A stretch of 20,357 nucleotides of DNA from Silene noctiflora. Taxonomy: Eukaryota > Streptophyta > Magnoliopsida > Caryophyllales > Caryophyllaceae. Position numbers and translations under genes: made by a program. This document shows, piece after piece, positions 10,200-20,357 of this stretch. The stretch is taken from positions 24,701 through 45,057 of the forward strand of contig VHZZ01011681.1 in the NCBI GenBank assembly GCA_009801015.1, written 5' to 3'. Each line of letters starts with the position of its first letter. Positions within the stretch are counted from its first letter, which is position 1. Under the pieces are notes generated by a model. The model was given only the letters and a program-made list of their open reading frames with translations. It did no database searches and was not told where the DNA came from.

Positions 10200-11345
10200 T
10201 GGTATTAAGAGTGTATTCCTTTAATATTATAAAGTTCTTGGAGAGGTCTGCAGTGTACAACCTGTGAATATAGCAGTGGTCAGGAGTGACCCTCTTATTC
10301 AGGAACATCATAAAATATTGCTATGAAGACGTGTCAATTGTCACTCCCTAAGAGATCAAAGACGTTGTGTTTCCTACACCTAATGATAAGGCACCTGATC
10401 CCGATAGTTTTTCAAACAAGTTTTTTAAAGTGGCTTATTGTTTGGAATGATGTTATTGTGGGTGTGATGAAGTTTTTCAATCTAGTAAGCTGTGAAGCAA
10501 ATAAATTGTAATATTTTGACCCTATTCCACGAGATGAAGTATCCCATTTTTGTAAGACTGACTTTAGACCCATCGTCTGTTATAATCTTATCTATAAGAT
10601 ATCTAAGTTGTTGTGCAATAAGTTTAGGAGCTGTGTTGCGAGATATGGCTCATGACAATCAAAAGGTGCGTTTATCAAAGGGAGGAACATTGTTGACAAT
10701 ATTCTAGTTTGTTAGGAATTGGTCAGGTTATATAAAAGAAGCGTCTCGGGATCCTCGTTATCCTATGAAGATAGATCGATCTTAGGAAAGCCTATGATTT
10801 TGTAGAATGGGTGTTTCTTAGAGATATTATGCAAAAATGCATTTTCGTGAGAAATTTACCAAACTTATTATGGTTTGTGTGACTTCTACTAGTTATTCCT
10901 TGTTCGTTAATGGGGTGCTTCTTAGGTTCATTCAAGAGAGGAGAGTCCTAAAACAAGGAGATCGACTTTCTCCTCTTTTGTTCACTCTTTGTTGGGATTA
11001 TTTGATGAGAATTTTGACTCATTTATGTTTTACTAACGACCTTTCGATATTTTGTAAAGGGCAAGACAAATCGATTATGCTACTCTTAACAGCATTCTCT
11101 TCCTTTTTCATGTGCTTCTGGACTTAAAATGAATCAAGCCAACTATGAAATTCATTCTAATGGTTTGGAGGATGAGTTAGTTCATGAGCTCCTGCAAGTT
11201 TCTGGTATGAGGCTTGGAAAGCTTCCTTTTAGGTACTTAGGGATGCCTATCTCTTAGAAAAAGATTGTTTTGTGATGGATTGTTCAATTCTGACCGAGAA
11301 AATGATTGAAAGAATATCAAGTTGGTGTTGTCTACTCCTGATAGT
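10200..11345 (+). mobile_element. Decayed L1-type LINE reverse transcriptase fragment
   Basis: Frameshifted translation shows reverse-transcriptase landmarks in the right order. APDPDSFSNKFFK is near 10393. KQINCNILTLFHEMKYP (about 10494) is followed by DFRPIVCYNLIYKISKLL-like sequence in another frame. Next come IDRS-LGKPMIL (about 10768, resembling IDLRKAYD), VTSTSYSLFVNGVLL, KQGDRLSPLLFTLC (near 10950), FTND, and then MNQA and LPFRYLGMPIS. The catalytic F/YADD is changed to FTND at 11029-11040, and sequence between the LLF block and FTND seems shortened by some 15-25 residues. Several stops and frame changes interrupt it. It encodes no working enzyme. Limits are approximate; there is no visible poly(A) tail or target duplication. 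Confidence 0.82.
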
Positions 11346-11858
11346 TGCTGAGCATCCATTTTGTGATTTTGTCATCCCTATAACTGTTTTGAAACAAAAA
11401 CCCAACTATTTACTAAATTGTAACTAAAATAGAGGAAACAATCCCCAAGATAAACTATTCAGAAAATTGTAGAGCAAAGGTTTTTTGATAGAGAACCTCC
11501 ATGAACCAAATAAATTACAACAACAAACATGTCTTAAGAAAGTAGATTCATCCCCATTGATCTTACTATCAAACCGACACCGAGAAAGTACAAGGACACT
11601 TTGTGGATCTTTTTCTATAAGGGTATGATATGTACTACATATGTTACATATTTATATATACAGTCAAAACAAATGTCGCAACACCACTGAAAAAAGGTCA
11701 GCCCAAAAAATGGAGAAGGAAGGAACACAGGATCAAAAGTATTACTTTTTTGTTCTTTGTTCCTAACTTCCCTTGAGTAAAACAAAAAACAATCTAACAC
11801 CAATAAGTTTCAAACGCAAGACCCGACCCAATCAATAACGCTTTTTTTTAATCTTGGA
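11346..11858. other. 3' flank of the WVD2-like gene
   Basis: No coding sequence is recognised between the LINE remnant and the stop codon at 11859. The 3' UTR of the WVD2-like gene must lie in the right-hand part of this segment; its end cannot be fixed by eye. Confidence 0.45.
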
Positions 11859-14800
11859 TCAAGATTGAACAGCAATGTTTTGGTTGCTTTCCCTCCCTTG
11901 TTTGGAACGCTCCTTCCTGGTGGGCGTGCTACTCGGTGTTGAGCCTTCCTTGTAAAGATGACCGCCTAGGCTGTGTCTCGGTGCACGTACACTTGTCTTT
12001 TCCTCAGAAAAAGACCGAAGTGCGTCACTGCAGCTCTTTCTGCGTCCAAACTTGGGCGATACAGCCCGTGTTGTTGGAAGCTATAGTTACATCCAACAAG
12101 TCAGTCAGTTATTTATAGCAAATAGGAAAGCTCCGAGTTTGCCATGTTATTGACTAGTACTATGGTATTTAGGATGGTTTTTCTCTTGTGTTGAGTACAC
12201 CATAGTTCCCCACAGATGCCAGGCAAAACTCAAGCTGATAAATGATGTCAAACAACAAATATCGACGTGTTCGTGAAACAATAAAAGCGCTTTTTGTCTA
12301 AAATGAACTGGGAAAAGAGCTACTGCAATGGGAACTATGTTACTTTAACTCTGTTACTAGTATATGACACGGTGTAAGCGGATGGGTCAGAGTTCGGCTG
12401 TAATGTGAAAAATTTTCTAGTTTTGGCTTTGTATTAAGTATCCAAGGAGTATTGAATGTAGGACATTGTATGCGAGTGAATATGAAGAATCAGAGTAGCA
12501 TAGATAAGACTAATTTTGAGGAAAAAAAAGGTTCCCAGAGTTATGGCAATAGCAAGTTTGGATGTGAATGATATGTCAAAACAAGAATTAAGGCATAATT
12601 CAGATGAGAAAGGGATGTTTTACAGAACTGAATAACAAACGTCTCAAGTAATAATGTTAAGGTGAAGAAACTCGTAAGTCAAAACTGAAGTACAAGAATA
12701 GAGAGAACGCCAGAAAAACACTAAAAAACACAGCTTATGGACTAAAAAAGAAAACGAAAAAAGAAACAAATAAAATTTTATGGAGGTGGAGTCTGATTTT
12801 GGATGAAGGTATAGCAAGAATAGAGAGTATTAATGTTCGCCTACAAAATCTAGAGTATTAATGTTCGCCTACCTTCGTAAGTTCCCTCTTGGGAGGAGGT
12901 TTCTCATAGTAAAAACTCGGAACAGGATTAGCTTTGACCTTCATGTTCTTTCGCATCTGCTTTAAAGCTGCTTCTTCCTCTTCCTAAAATTGATTTTAAA
13001 GAAGCAGTTAAAGGCAAATTTCTGCAATAAGCAAAAATGTTGACCAAATAGGTGGTCGATAATAATAGGTGACTCACTGACTTTTCCCTTTATAAAATTT
13101 ATACAAAAATGGAATACCTTAGTCCTTGCCTCATACTCCCGTTTCTCAGCCTCCAGAGCTTTACGCTTTTCCTCCAATTTTGTGTAGTACTTAAAACAGA
13201 AATAACACAAATCACAAGATCAACACAAGAAGTAAAATAGTACACTTCAATATTACAGTCAAATCTAGATCAGAACTGTTACCTCCTTCCGTTTTTCTAA
13301 GCGATCAGAAATCGTAAACGTCGGAGCCACTGGAACAGTAGTTCTAGATCTTGTAGTCCGGACAGATGCACTACTTACGGTTAAGAAATAACATGGTTTA
13401 CTCATTTCCTCGGGAGTTTCAAAACGTTAGCCAGCATATAAACATCCCTAAGTAAAAGCCGGGAATACTAAGGACCGAGATTATGCAACTCACGTCATTA
13501 TATCTACGAGAATAAGTGAACCCAACTAAACTGTGTCTCTATACATGGAGGTTGCTTGGATGGAGGTTTATTGTTAAGCAAAGGATGGAGAACAAACAAT
13601 GGACAGGTGGAAATGGTGGTGACGGGCAGAAAAAAGACACGGGGAAGATGAGAGAGGATAATAGTTACCCGGGAATAGTCATGGCCATCATTTCTCTCCT
13701 TTTTTTCATTGTTTTTCCTACATTAGGTGGTTAACAATTACCTTCTACTAAAGATGACCTTAATGTCATCTTTTCATGTTGCTATTTCACAGGTAAAGAT
13801 TTTATACCACTGGTAAGTGCCAAGACCACTTTGTCACCAACATTAAAACTACGGCATAGTCTGGGACCATATATAACCCCCACAAGATTGCTCTTGGAGG
13901 GGCTCGAACCTGAGATCCCATGGGATTCTCGCCCAAGTTTTAACCACTAAACTTCACCCGCACAGGTAACCGTTTCATATGTAGATTCAAACATAGACTA
14001 AATTGCCAAAATCAAGGCTATGTAAACATAGTTTGAGAAACTAAAAGGTATTAAACTTGGGAAATAGCAGGAAATAAGGATACTACGATGATGTCATTGA
14101 CCAATTATCCTCATCATCCAAATGCTTCCTTGTCACATGCGGAGTACTTAACTGCAGACAGTAAACATGTTTGTGTATCACAACTAATTGAACAAACTCA
14201 TAAACTTGACTAATGCCGAAAATAAAATCATTTATTATTGAATCCACAAAGTACAATGATGCACGTTCGTGAAATCGTGCCACAAGCCTTCAGCAACACG
14301 GGAAAGTTATCAATGAAATCACTAAGATGAGTTGCACAACAACACTTAGACAATCTACCACCATCCAGTGTAAAAATGATTCCCAAATCTCCTAAATTCT
14401 CAGACTAGAAGTCAATTAAAAGCCATTAATGTTTCTCTGCTAAACAGAACCCTCTTCCTCGGACAGCAGGAAAACTATGAACACAGGAAATAAACTTAAT
14501 CCTTTCTCAACGAAAGTTGCTAGAGCACTAGTTTATTTCTTCAAATTATCGGTTTCAAGAAAATATAAAGGTAAACTAAACAAAAGGGAAAGACTTTATA
14601 CTTGCGTGCATTTAACTTTTTCATGTCTTACAGATGACAAAACAAAAGGAGACAAAAAACTAGGCAAGAAAGCAGCTATAACAGGATCAGTCTCATCAGT
14701 TATCCCATGCTAATTGTTGAACATTTCAAAATTTCACAGACACAGTAGTGACCTATATCACTTCAAATGATAAGTCAGTTACATATAATATCATGGTAGA

Positions 14801-15546
14801 CAAAAGTAGCAGCAAATGACGATGTCCATAAGAAATACGGCATTGCAAAAAGTATTTTTCTATCCAATAACTACAACACTACACCACAAATCAAAGAATA
14901 TAAACATAACTTCAAGTACCCTTGAAGCCCTGAGCACTTGGGTCTAAGCTTAATTAAAGGTCTCGATTTAGATTCCCTACGCATGCAGCAACATTAAAAC
15001 ATAAGAGGGAGGACTTTTTCATCCTTCTGGTCCCATCCGGCTTAAACTTGCACTAAACTGGGTGGTGCAAACAAAAAAAAATAACTTAACTTTCAAGTAA
15101 AAAGCGCCAAAGATAGATGACAAGTTGACAACATCAAAGTAAAGCACTGAGACATGTATACAAACCAGCGATTTCTTGGTTGAGTTTGGAGACTTTGAAC
15201 TGCTCTCAGTCGGGAAATCAGGGGTTTCAACTGGTCTCGGGCTCCCACAGACAAGTTTATCAATTGTTACATCAGAAGGTGTCTGTTCTGCATTCTTTAA
15301 CTTCATGTTTTCCGCCAATACTTCTCCAGATGACAGTTTTCCAGTGGAGCTAGATTTCTCAGGACTATTTTCAGCTCGTGGTGCCTCTGAAGTGCACTCC
15401 TTCACCTCAAAATCTTTAACTTCCTTGTTTTCTTCAGGCAATTTCGGATTGACTTCTTGGTCTGGATTCACAGAAACTTTCGCTCTAACTTTGGCATAAG
15501 GTGGTTTATTCGGCTCTCCTCCTACACCTGCGACATCCGTTCCCAT
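11859..15546 (-). CDS. WAVE-DAMPENED2-like protein (TPX2 family), six coding exons
   Basis: Seen: coding exons 15166-15546, 14087-14151, 13283-13370, 13118-13189, 12873-12983 and 11859-12080, total 939 nt, giving 312 aa. Every junction is GT..AG and every phase fits. The product starts MGTDVAGVGG, has an acidic Ser/Lys/Glu-rich N-terminal region (1-127), the motif DDEDNWSMTSS (about 139-149), SVRTTRSRTTVPVAPTF, then the TPX2 C-terminal domain (about 167-240) with DRLEKRKE, YYTKLEEKRKALEAEKREYE, KQMRKNMKVKANPVPSFYYE, and finally RAVSPKFGRRKSCSDA and a basic Ser/Thr-rich tail. Known: KLEEK-containing WVD2/WDL proteins bind and bundle cortical microtubules and influence directional cell growth. 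The start was chosen because an acceptor AG ends at 15551, four bases before this ATG. Odd: KRELTK replaces the usual KVELKK-like run. Which WVD2/WDL member it is cannot be decided here. Confidence 0.92.
12824..12872. repeat. Short direct repeat that duplicates a splice donor
   Basis: A 21-base segment beginning AGAGTATTAATG and ending TTCGCCTAC occurs identically at 12824-12844 and 12852-12872, separated by seven bases. The second copy ends exactly at the first base of the intron after exon 12873-12983, so the minus-strand GTAGGCGAAC donor sequence exists twice, 28 bp apart. Confidence 0.85.
13797..13960 (-). mobile_element. tRNA-derived SINE in an intron of the WVD2-like gene
   Basis: On the minus strand the element starts CGGGTGAAGTTTAGTGG. 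It has an A-box-like TAGTGGTTAAAACTTGG and a near-perfect B box, GGTTCGAGCCC, spaced as in RNA polymerase III promoters of tRNA-derived SINEs. The body is flanked by an identical direct repeat, CACAGGTAA, at 13788-13796 and 13961-13969, the expected target-site duplication. It lies inside intron 13371-14086, in the same orientation as the gene. It does not fold as a complete tRNA, so I do not call a tRNA gene. Confidence 0.8.
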
Positions 15547-16619
15547 TGCACTGTACATCATGTATAGAAAAAGATAAAATATCACTTCCTTTTTCCCCAA
15601 CAACCATGAAAGAAGTCGAGAAAATTCAGGCTCTTCTTATGTTTCAGAAAAGCTTCTTTCATGCAGGAGTTTGACGAAAGAAAAGCTAATTATGAGTCCA
15701 AAGAAGGATCAAGGTTAAGTCAAGCAAAAAGGCTAGGAACCCCATTTAACCCAAAGAATAGAAAAATTATCGCCAACAAAACAATACTTAATAAGTTATC
15801 GTTTGTTCTTTGTCAAATTGCATATGTCAAGAGTTCATTCCTTCTAATCTATTCACAGGAAACAAAAAAAAAAACAAATCAAATTAGCGGAAAGGTGATG
15901 ATCATCAAGGTCCCAAGTAGTTATCTCCTATGAATAATTCGTTGTAAGTCACATTTGGGATCCTTTTCATGATAACGAAATGAGCAACGAAATAGTGATC
16001 ATTCATCTGATGTCAATTTCATCCAACTATAGACATGGTTATAAAACTGCCTAGAAAAGGTCCGTGATGAAACATTTCAAAATTTTACGAAAGCCTTACT
16101 TAGCGTAATTTGACTCTAGTAACGATTCAGAGAACCTATATTAAAATTCAAAATTAATAAAAACAAACAAAATATTCCATATATTGGAAGAAATACAACA
16201 AATGGTTGACAGATTTTGAGAAGGAAACATGAGAACAACAGGAAAATCAGCAAAATCTCAGTAGCCCCTCGTATTAGATCGTAGACATAATCTTTATGAA
16301 GCAACGCCATAACTGCATTTTCCCCACATGTGAAAGCTACATCCAACCAACTAAAAATATGAAATTATGAAGAGCTAAAAGAAACAAATTTATCAGTTTA
16401 TTTATATCGTTAATCATTTGCTAGAATTACTATAATATCTCCAAAATGCAATAAATTCATCAGTCTCTTTACGACCAAGGCGGTATATGAATCACTATCT
16501 CGAATAAATGAGTCGGTTTGCATTTTGAATGAAACATTCCTCACCCATCTACCCGCTAACCCAACAAAAGCTTCTCATACATAACAAATATCCAATTACA
16601 AAATTATTAATACAGAGTA

Positions 16620-16711
16620 CTTCCTTCTTTCGTCCCAATTATTTGTTTATGTTTGATTAAAATATTTCGCAAAGAACACAATGGCGTAAACAAATATTGG
16701 GACGAAGGGAG
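16620..16711. mobile_element. Short Stowaway-like MITE in the 5' UTR intron
   Basis: The left end CTTCCTTCTTTCGTCCCAAT and the right end ATTGGGACGAAGGGAG are imperfect inverted repeats, extended inward by ATTTGTTTA and TAAACAAAT. TA flanks both sides (16618-16619 and 16712-16713), the duplication expected of Tc1/mariner-type Stowaway elements. It is only 92 bp, mostly terminal repeat, and non-coding. It lies in the 1446 bp leader intron of the WVD2-like gene. Confidence 0.85.
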
Positions 16712-16996
16712 TACCTAATCTTGTGACGAGGCTACCACAAATGAGAATTATAAGTTTCGAAACATAAAAAATAATTCGTTCGTCCTAATTGAAATTATTC
16801 CCTAAAAAATAAATGTCAAAATTCACATGAAGGATGAAACAGAAACATTAAACAGGCAGAACAAACGGGGCTAGTACGGACCGTCGCCCCGGTGCAGCGG
16901 TGCTCAACTAAATGTTTACACAAATGAAAAAAACCACATACAAAAAAAAATGGGAAGAAAAAAGAAATGTAGGTGGGAAAAAAGAATTGAACTTAC

Positions 16997-17170
16997 GCTT
17001 TAGAGATTTAACCTCTCTCTAGTTGATTTCTTCCCCCCTTTTTTTGTACGTAATTGCGTTTGAGAAGAGAAGATAAACTGAGAATTTTATTAGTAATAAA
17101 AAATTGATGGGCTATAATTTTCGACTTCTTTCTCTATTTGATTTTTGTCCCTCTTTTTTAGACCTGGACC
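16997..17170 (-). other. Non-coding first exon (5' UTR) of the WVD2-like gene
   Basis: The minus strand carries an excellent donor, AAAGC/GTAAGT, with the exon ending at 16997. The matching acceptor (TGATGTACAG) ends at 15551, leaving a 1446 bp leader intron. The proposed leader exon, from about 17170, contains no ATG. Just before the donor, TAGAGA and TCTCTA can pair across nine bases. The left limit is estimated from the TATA box, not seen. Confidence 0.65.
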
Positions 17171-17200
17171 TGTGGGTTTGCCAAGTTCTTGCCTCCTTTA

Positions 17201-17209
17201 ATATTTATA
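17201..17209 (-). promoter_or_regulatory. TATA box of the WVD2-like gene
   Basis: The minus strand reads GGCTATAAATATT, a strong plant TATA match about 35 bp upstream of the estimated transcription start near 17170. Its position is consistent with the leader exon that ends at the GTAAGT donor. Confidence 0.55.
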
Positions 17210-17344
17210 GCCTATAGAGGGGTAGCCTATCCCGTTTTGCCATTTTCTATTCTTATTACTTTTTTTTTTCGAAAATTTATGTAGTACCCAATACCCCCAT
17301 TTGATGTTTGTCGCATGGAGTAACTAAGGTTTTCGGGTGGAAAA

Positions 17345-17432
17345 AACTGAATTGAATTGAACTGAATTAAACTGAATTTAATGCAGCTGAATTAAACTGA
17401 ATTAGCTGAACTAAACTGAAATAAGTTGAAAT
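17345..17432. repeat. Degenerate CTGAATTAAA short tandem repeat
   Basis: AACTGAATT / AACTGAATTA / GCTGAA units repeat about eight times with small changes. It is upstream of the WVD2-like promoter. Confidence 0.75.
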
Positions 17433-18918
17433 TTAAATCATAAGAACAGGGCATAAGTTTCGTTGTCGGCACGATTACTTTAAATTAATATGGATCTTGT
17501 GCAATGCATTCATAATTTATATAAATTTTTACTTTTTAAATTAGTTCTATATTTTATAGATTTTAAATTGACAACTCATTGATTTCCATATTTTCTGACC
17601 TTGTATTTTAATTTGACGGTGAAAATTAAAACTGTAGAATGAATTAAGCGAATTGAGTATTATTATAAAATGCGTATTTTATTGAAATTTTTTAAAACCA
17701 AAACTAATGATATTAATTCATTAACTTTTACTACTAGCACATTTTATTAGCTACAATTTGTATCGTAAGAAAATGAGTAAATTATCAACTACTCCGATCC
17801 TTTTTATAAACCACTTTTTAAAACTTACTCACTTTTATAATTATATTTAAAAATTACTACCTTTAAATATCAAAATGTTAAATTTTAATATCAAAATCCA
17901 TCCCCGGTGAATAAAAGAGGAATATTCCGACTTTTTCAATTTTTTCCTCTCAAATGTGTTTTTCCTAACCAAATTACCTTGTACTTAATTTCTTATAATT
18001 AGTCTTCTTCTTCATATTTAATCATACATTTAATCTTTCTCTCTTTTTATGTTTCTCTTACTCACATAGTCACACCAAAATCCATTTTCTTTGTTCTTGA
18101 CTTCTTTCCCATTACAATCATAATTAACACGAAAATCAACTAAACAGGAAATAAATTTCATTCTCACATTTATGCAAACAATCAACTTTAAATGAAATTT
18201 TTTTTCAACAATTTAGGATATTTCAAACGGAGGATTTAAAGTTCTTAATTACTGAACTAATATAAATCTTAATTAGTATGCAAAACGTAATTGACCAAAG
18301 ATACTAAACAAATTAAAGGAAAACTATATGAATTATCATCCTTCTTTAGTTCAACTTTGAAAACGTGGTATATAAAAGGGAACAATTGATAATTTACTCT
18401 TTAAAAATTAATTAACTTTTTTTATCATAAAAAAAGGGAAGCAAATACTTATACGACAAATCTGTATAAATTATAAACTTTTGAGTTTTATAAATATCTC
18501 AACTTAAGAGATTTAACCCATTTTCTAGCCCAATATAAGTAATATATTTATAGAATAAACTACATAAATTAGGCTCAATAGAAAGTTTGCTTAGACAAAA
18601 GTAGTTGAAAACAAGAAGATCACAAATCAAAAAGAAGATCAAATACGAACAAAGTGTGTAGCTGCCGTCAGTTAGTGCACGTGTGTGAATTCAAATAATG
18701 CGTCCCCGCTGCCTGCGTATTACTTAAATCAGTGTCCCGCGCTTGTTGAGCTTCGTACTTTGAAATCCCATTCAATCGGCCAATTTAAATCACAAACGTA
18801 AAGTGTATTAGAGGACCACATGAAACAAAAATTAAATAAAATTTTTGGGAAGGGTCCATTATGTAAATTACACATATATGTTTTTAAAATTTAATACTGA
18901 TAACTTTTTTGGTCGTCT
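17433..18918. other. AT-rich spacer upstream of the WVD2-like gene
   Basis: No gene is seen. A less AT-rich island at 18655-18800 contains CACGTG (18678-18683, a G-box-type hexamer) and GGCCAATTT (18778-18786), but no start codon with a convincing frame follows on either strand. Confidence 0.45.
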
Positions 18919-18990
18919 AGAGGGAGACACTAGGCGAATTTGTTGATAACGGAATTTGAACTCAGATCACAAGTACCACCCTCATGACTT
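18919..18990 (-). repeat. Dispersed repeat copy 2, possibly SINE-derived
   Basis: Second copy of the sequence at 9278-9350. The minus-strand GAGTTCAAATTCC is a better B-box match (GTTCAAATTCC) than in copy 1. It is preceded on that strand by a tRNA-like GGAAGTCATGAGGGTGG stretch. The ends are undefined. Confidence 0.42.
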
Positions 18991-19150
18991 CCATAAGAGG
19001 TAACTAGAAAATACATACAAATACAATGAATATTATGGACGTGTTTATAATTGACTTTTTGCTAAAAAAAAAATCATTTCCTCTCTTAAATATTTGTGAA
19101 GGAATTTGTCTAAAACGATTTTAATAGACAAAACTCCAGGACCATATGTA

Positions 19151-19703
19151 TGTTAGAAATCAGAATTAAACATAAATAAAGAGGGCAATCAAATTACCTC
19201 GCAGCGGAATAAATCTGTGAGCAATAATATCCAGCAATATAAGAAAAATAAGAACCGGATCTGAATAACCCAACTGCTAGAAATAACCAAGAGTACCCAA
19301 ATTGTAGTGCATCCACTAGTATCCACACGTATGAATAGGAGATGCGATTTGTATGCTAGTACACAAGGTAGGGTTTATTATTACTCACAGGGAGAATAGG
19401 ATGATAGAAACTGACTCCCATATATATGTATATAGAGCTATAAGGACTCAATTTCCTAATTAAACTCTTACCTTAATCGCAGTTGGGTCTAATCTAATTA
19501 GAACCCTATTTCCATATTTCAGTCTGACTGTAAATAGGAAACACCGTATTCATCTTGTGTGTGACCCAATGGGCCCGTTTAATTCTACACGAGTCCTTAA
19601 ACTCATTTAAGACTCGGTCCGTAAGCGGCCTCTAGCAAAACGTTACGGTTACATAGAATATAAATCGGGTTACCTTAATTGGACTCTGGACATAAATCTA
19701 ACA
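19151..19703 (-). mobile_element. Complete Ty1/copia-type 3' LTR
   Basis: The segment begins TGTTAGAAATC and ends AAATCTAACA, giving the perfect terminal inverted repeat TGTTAGA/TCTAACA with TG..CA ends. Directly beyond 19703, the minus strand reads AAGTGGGAGAC immediately before TGTTAGA, the classic polypurine tract before a copia 3' LTR. The element therefore lies in minus orientation with its interior at higher coordinates. Within the LTR, CTATATACATATATA (about 19420-19436, minus) is a plausible TATA region. No polymerase coding sequence lies in the visible interior, so this could be a truncated or non-autonomous element, or the rest lies outside the window. Confidence 0.82.
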
Positions 19704-19714
19704 GTCTCCCACTT
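19704..19714 (-). other. Polypurine tract of the copia-type element
   Basis: The minus-strand AAGTGGGAGAC abuts the LTR terminus. Plus-strand DNA synthesis of copia elements starts from such a tract. This sets the orientation of the LTR. Confidence 0.8.
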
Positions 19715-19815
19715 GTACTGTGTCCAATTAAAACTGTCTCTTTGCTTCTATTGTTCCAATCAAGACTAAGGTAGGAAAAGTGTCAACCTTATATGTCCCA
19801 ATTAGATCTCGCAAA

Positions 19816-20245
19816 TCGGGTCAACGGGTCGGGTTCAGGTCGAGCCAGTTTGGGTCGGATCAGTTCGGGTCTTTCATTGATTTCGGGTTAATTCGGGTCG
19901 CCTCAGGTCATTTCGGGTTTCGGGTTTGTTCGTCGAGTCAGTTTCGGGTAACCGGGTCGGGTTATTTTGGGTCGGGTCATTTTCGGGTCAACGAATAAGA
20001 GAGAAAAAGTCATTTCAAGTCTTTTCGGTTCAATTAGAGTTATGTTTTGTTAGGTCATTTTCGGGTTGGGTGGTTTCAGAACCGGGTCATTTTCGGATCG
20101 AGTCAGTTAAGGGTCAAGAGTTTGGGTCATGTTCAGGTCGGGTCGGGTCTTTTCGGGTTTTCGGGTCACATTCGGGTGACGTAATTCGGGTTATTTCGGG
20201 TCTCGGGTCAGCCTTTTCGGGTCGGGTCAATCGGGTCGGGTTACT
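19816..20245. repeat. Long degenerate CGGGTC/TTTCGGGT repeat
   Basis: Dozens of short units such as GGGTCGGGTT, ATTTCGGGT and GGTCATTTTCGGG run for about 430 bp in irregular order, giving strand-asymmetric G-rich DNA. It lies on the interior side of the copia polypurine tract, so it may belong to the element. Open frames across it are products of the repeat. Confidence 0.85.
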
Positions 20246-20357
20246 TTTGTCAGGTCTAGTCCCAATCATTTTTCCCGAATCTCTGAGTTGAATTGTTAAA
20301 GCAGACGACTGACAATCACCTCGTCTGAGCGCGGCCACGCATTTTACAATTCACACT

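Noticed and set aside
13860-13960. A tRNA gene on the minus strand, suggested by GGTTCGAGCCC
   Set aside because: The acceptor and anticodon stems do not pair, and the unit is bounded by target-site duplications well outside a tRNA length, so a SINE fits better.
15176-15499. 107-codon plus-strand open frame
   Set aside because: It is antisense to coding exon 15166-15546 of the WVD2-like gene, whose own frame has family motifs.
17791-17822. Second Stowaway-like MITE, from ACTCCGATCCTTTTTATAA
   Set aside because: Only one possible terminus is seen; no matching inverted end with TA was found in the next few hundred bases.
19780-20338. Overlapping open frames near the right edge
   Set aside because: They are translations of the CGGGT-type degenerate repeat.

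Overview
This window looks like nuclear DNA from a flowering plant, most likely a eudicot. It is AT-rich, it has intron-split genes with GT..AG borders, both proteins belong to plant families, and the spacers are full of degraded plant-type transposable elements (Ty1/copia LTR, probable Ty3/gypsy LTRs, L1-type LINE, tRNA-derived SINE, Helitron-like elements, Stowaway-like and Harbinger-like MITEs). Some LTR features look reminiscent of Caryophyllales, but that is a weak impression.

There are two protein-coding genes, both on the minus strand. (1) Start codon at 8812 to stop at 5570: a three-exon gene for a DUF946/VPS62-like protein, reconstructed as 589 aa. (2) Transcription probably starts near 17170. 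The start codon is at 15546 and the stop at 11859. This gene has a non-coding first exon and six coding exons, and encodes a WAVE-DAMPENED2-like (TPX2-family) microtubule-associated protein of 312 aa. The exon phases fit at every junction in both models. Only fragments of each gene appear as long open frames, so the splicing reconstruction is the main result. The sequence gives no sign that the two genes work together.

Layout: 1-1150 is AT-rich with no gene. 1300-4645 holds two related probable LTR copies, the first interrupted by a Helitron-like element (1445-2012). 4646-5569 is spacer. 5570-8812 is the DUF946 gene, whose 1.37 kb first intron carries a 420 bp fold-back element and a local duplication. 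8963-10062 is repeats, ending in a second Helitron-like element (9806-10062). 10200-11345 is a dead LINE reverse transcriptase. 11859-17209 is the WVD2-like gene with its promoter; its introns hold a SINE with target-site duplications and a short Stowaway-like MITE. 17210-19150 is AT-rich spacer with a short tandem repeat and a possible SINE. 19151-19703 is a complete copia-type LTR in minus orientation, followed by its polypurine tract and a long degenerate CGGGT-rich repeat to near the window end.

I found no CRISPR array, prokaryotic operon, rRNA or functional tRNA gene, and no convincing new biological system. The most notable signals are the pair of Helitron-like elements with matching termini, the nested LTR/Helitron arrangement, a duplicated splice-donor segment, and an atypical N-terminus on the DUF946 protein.
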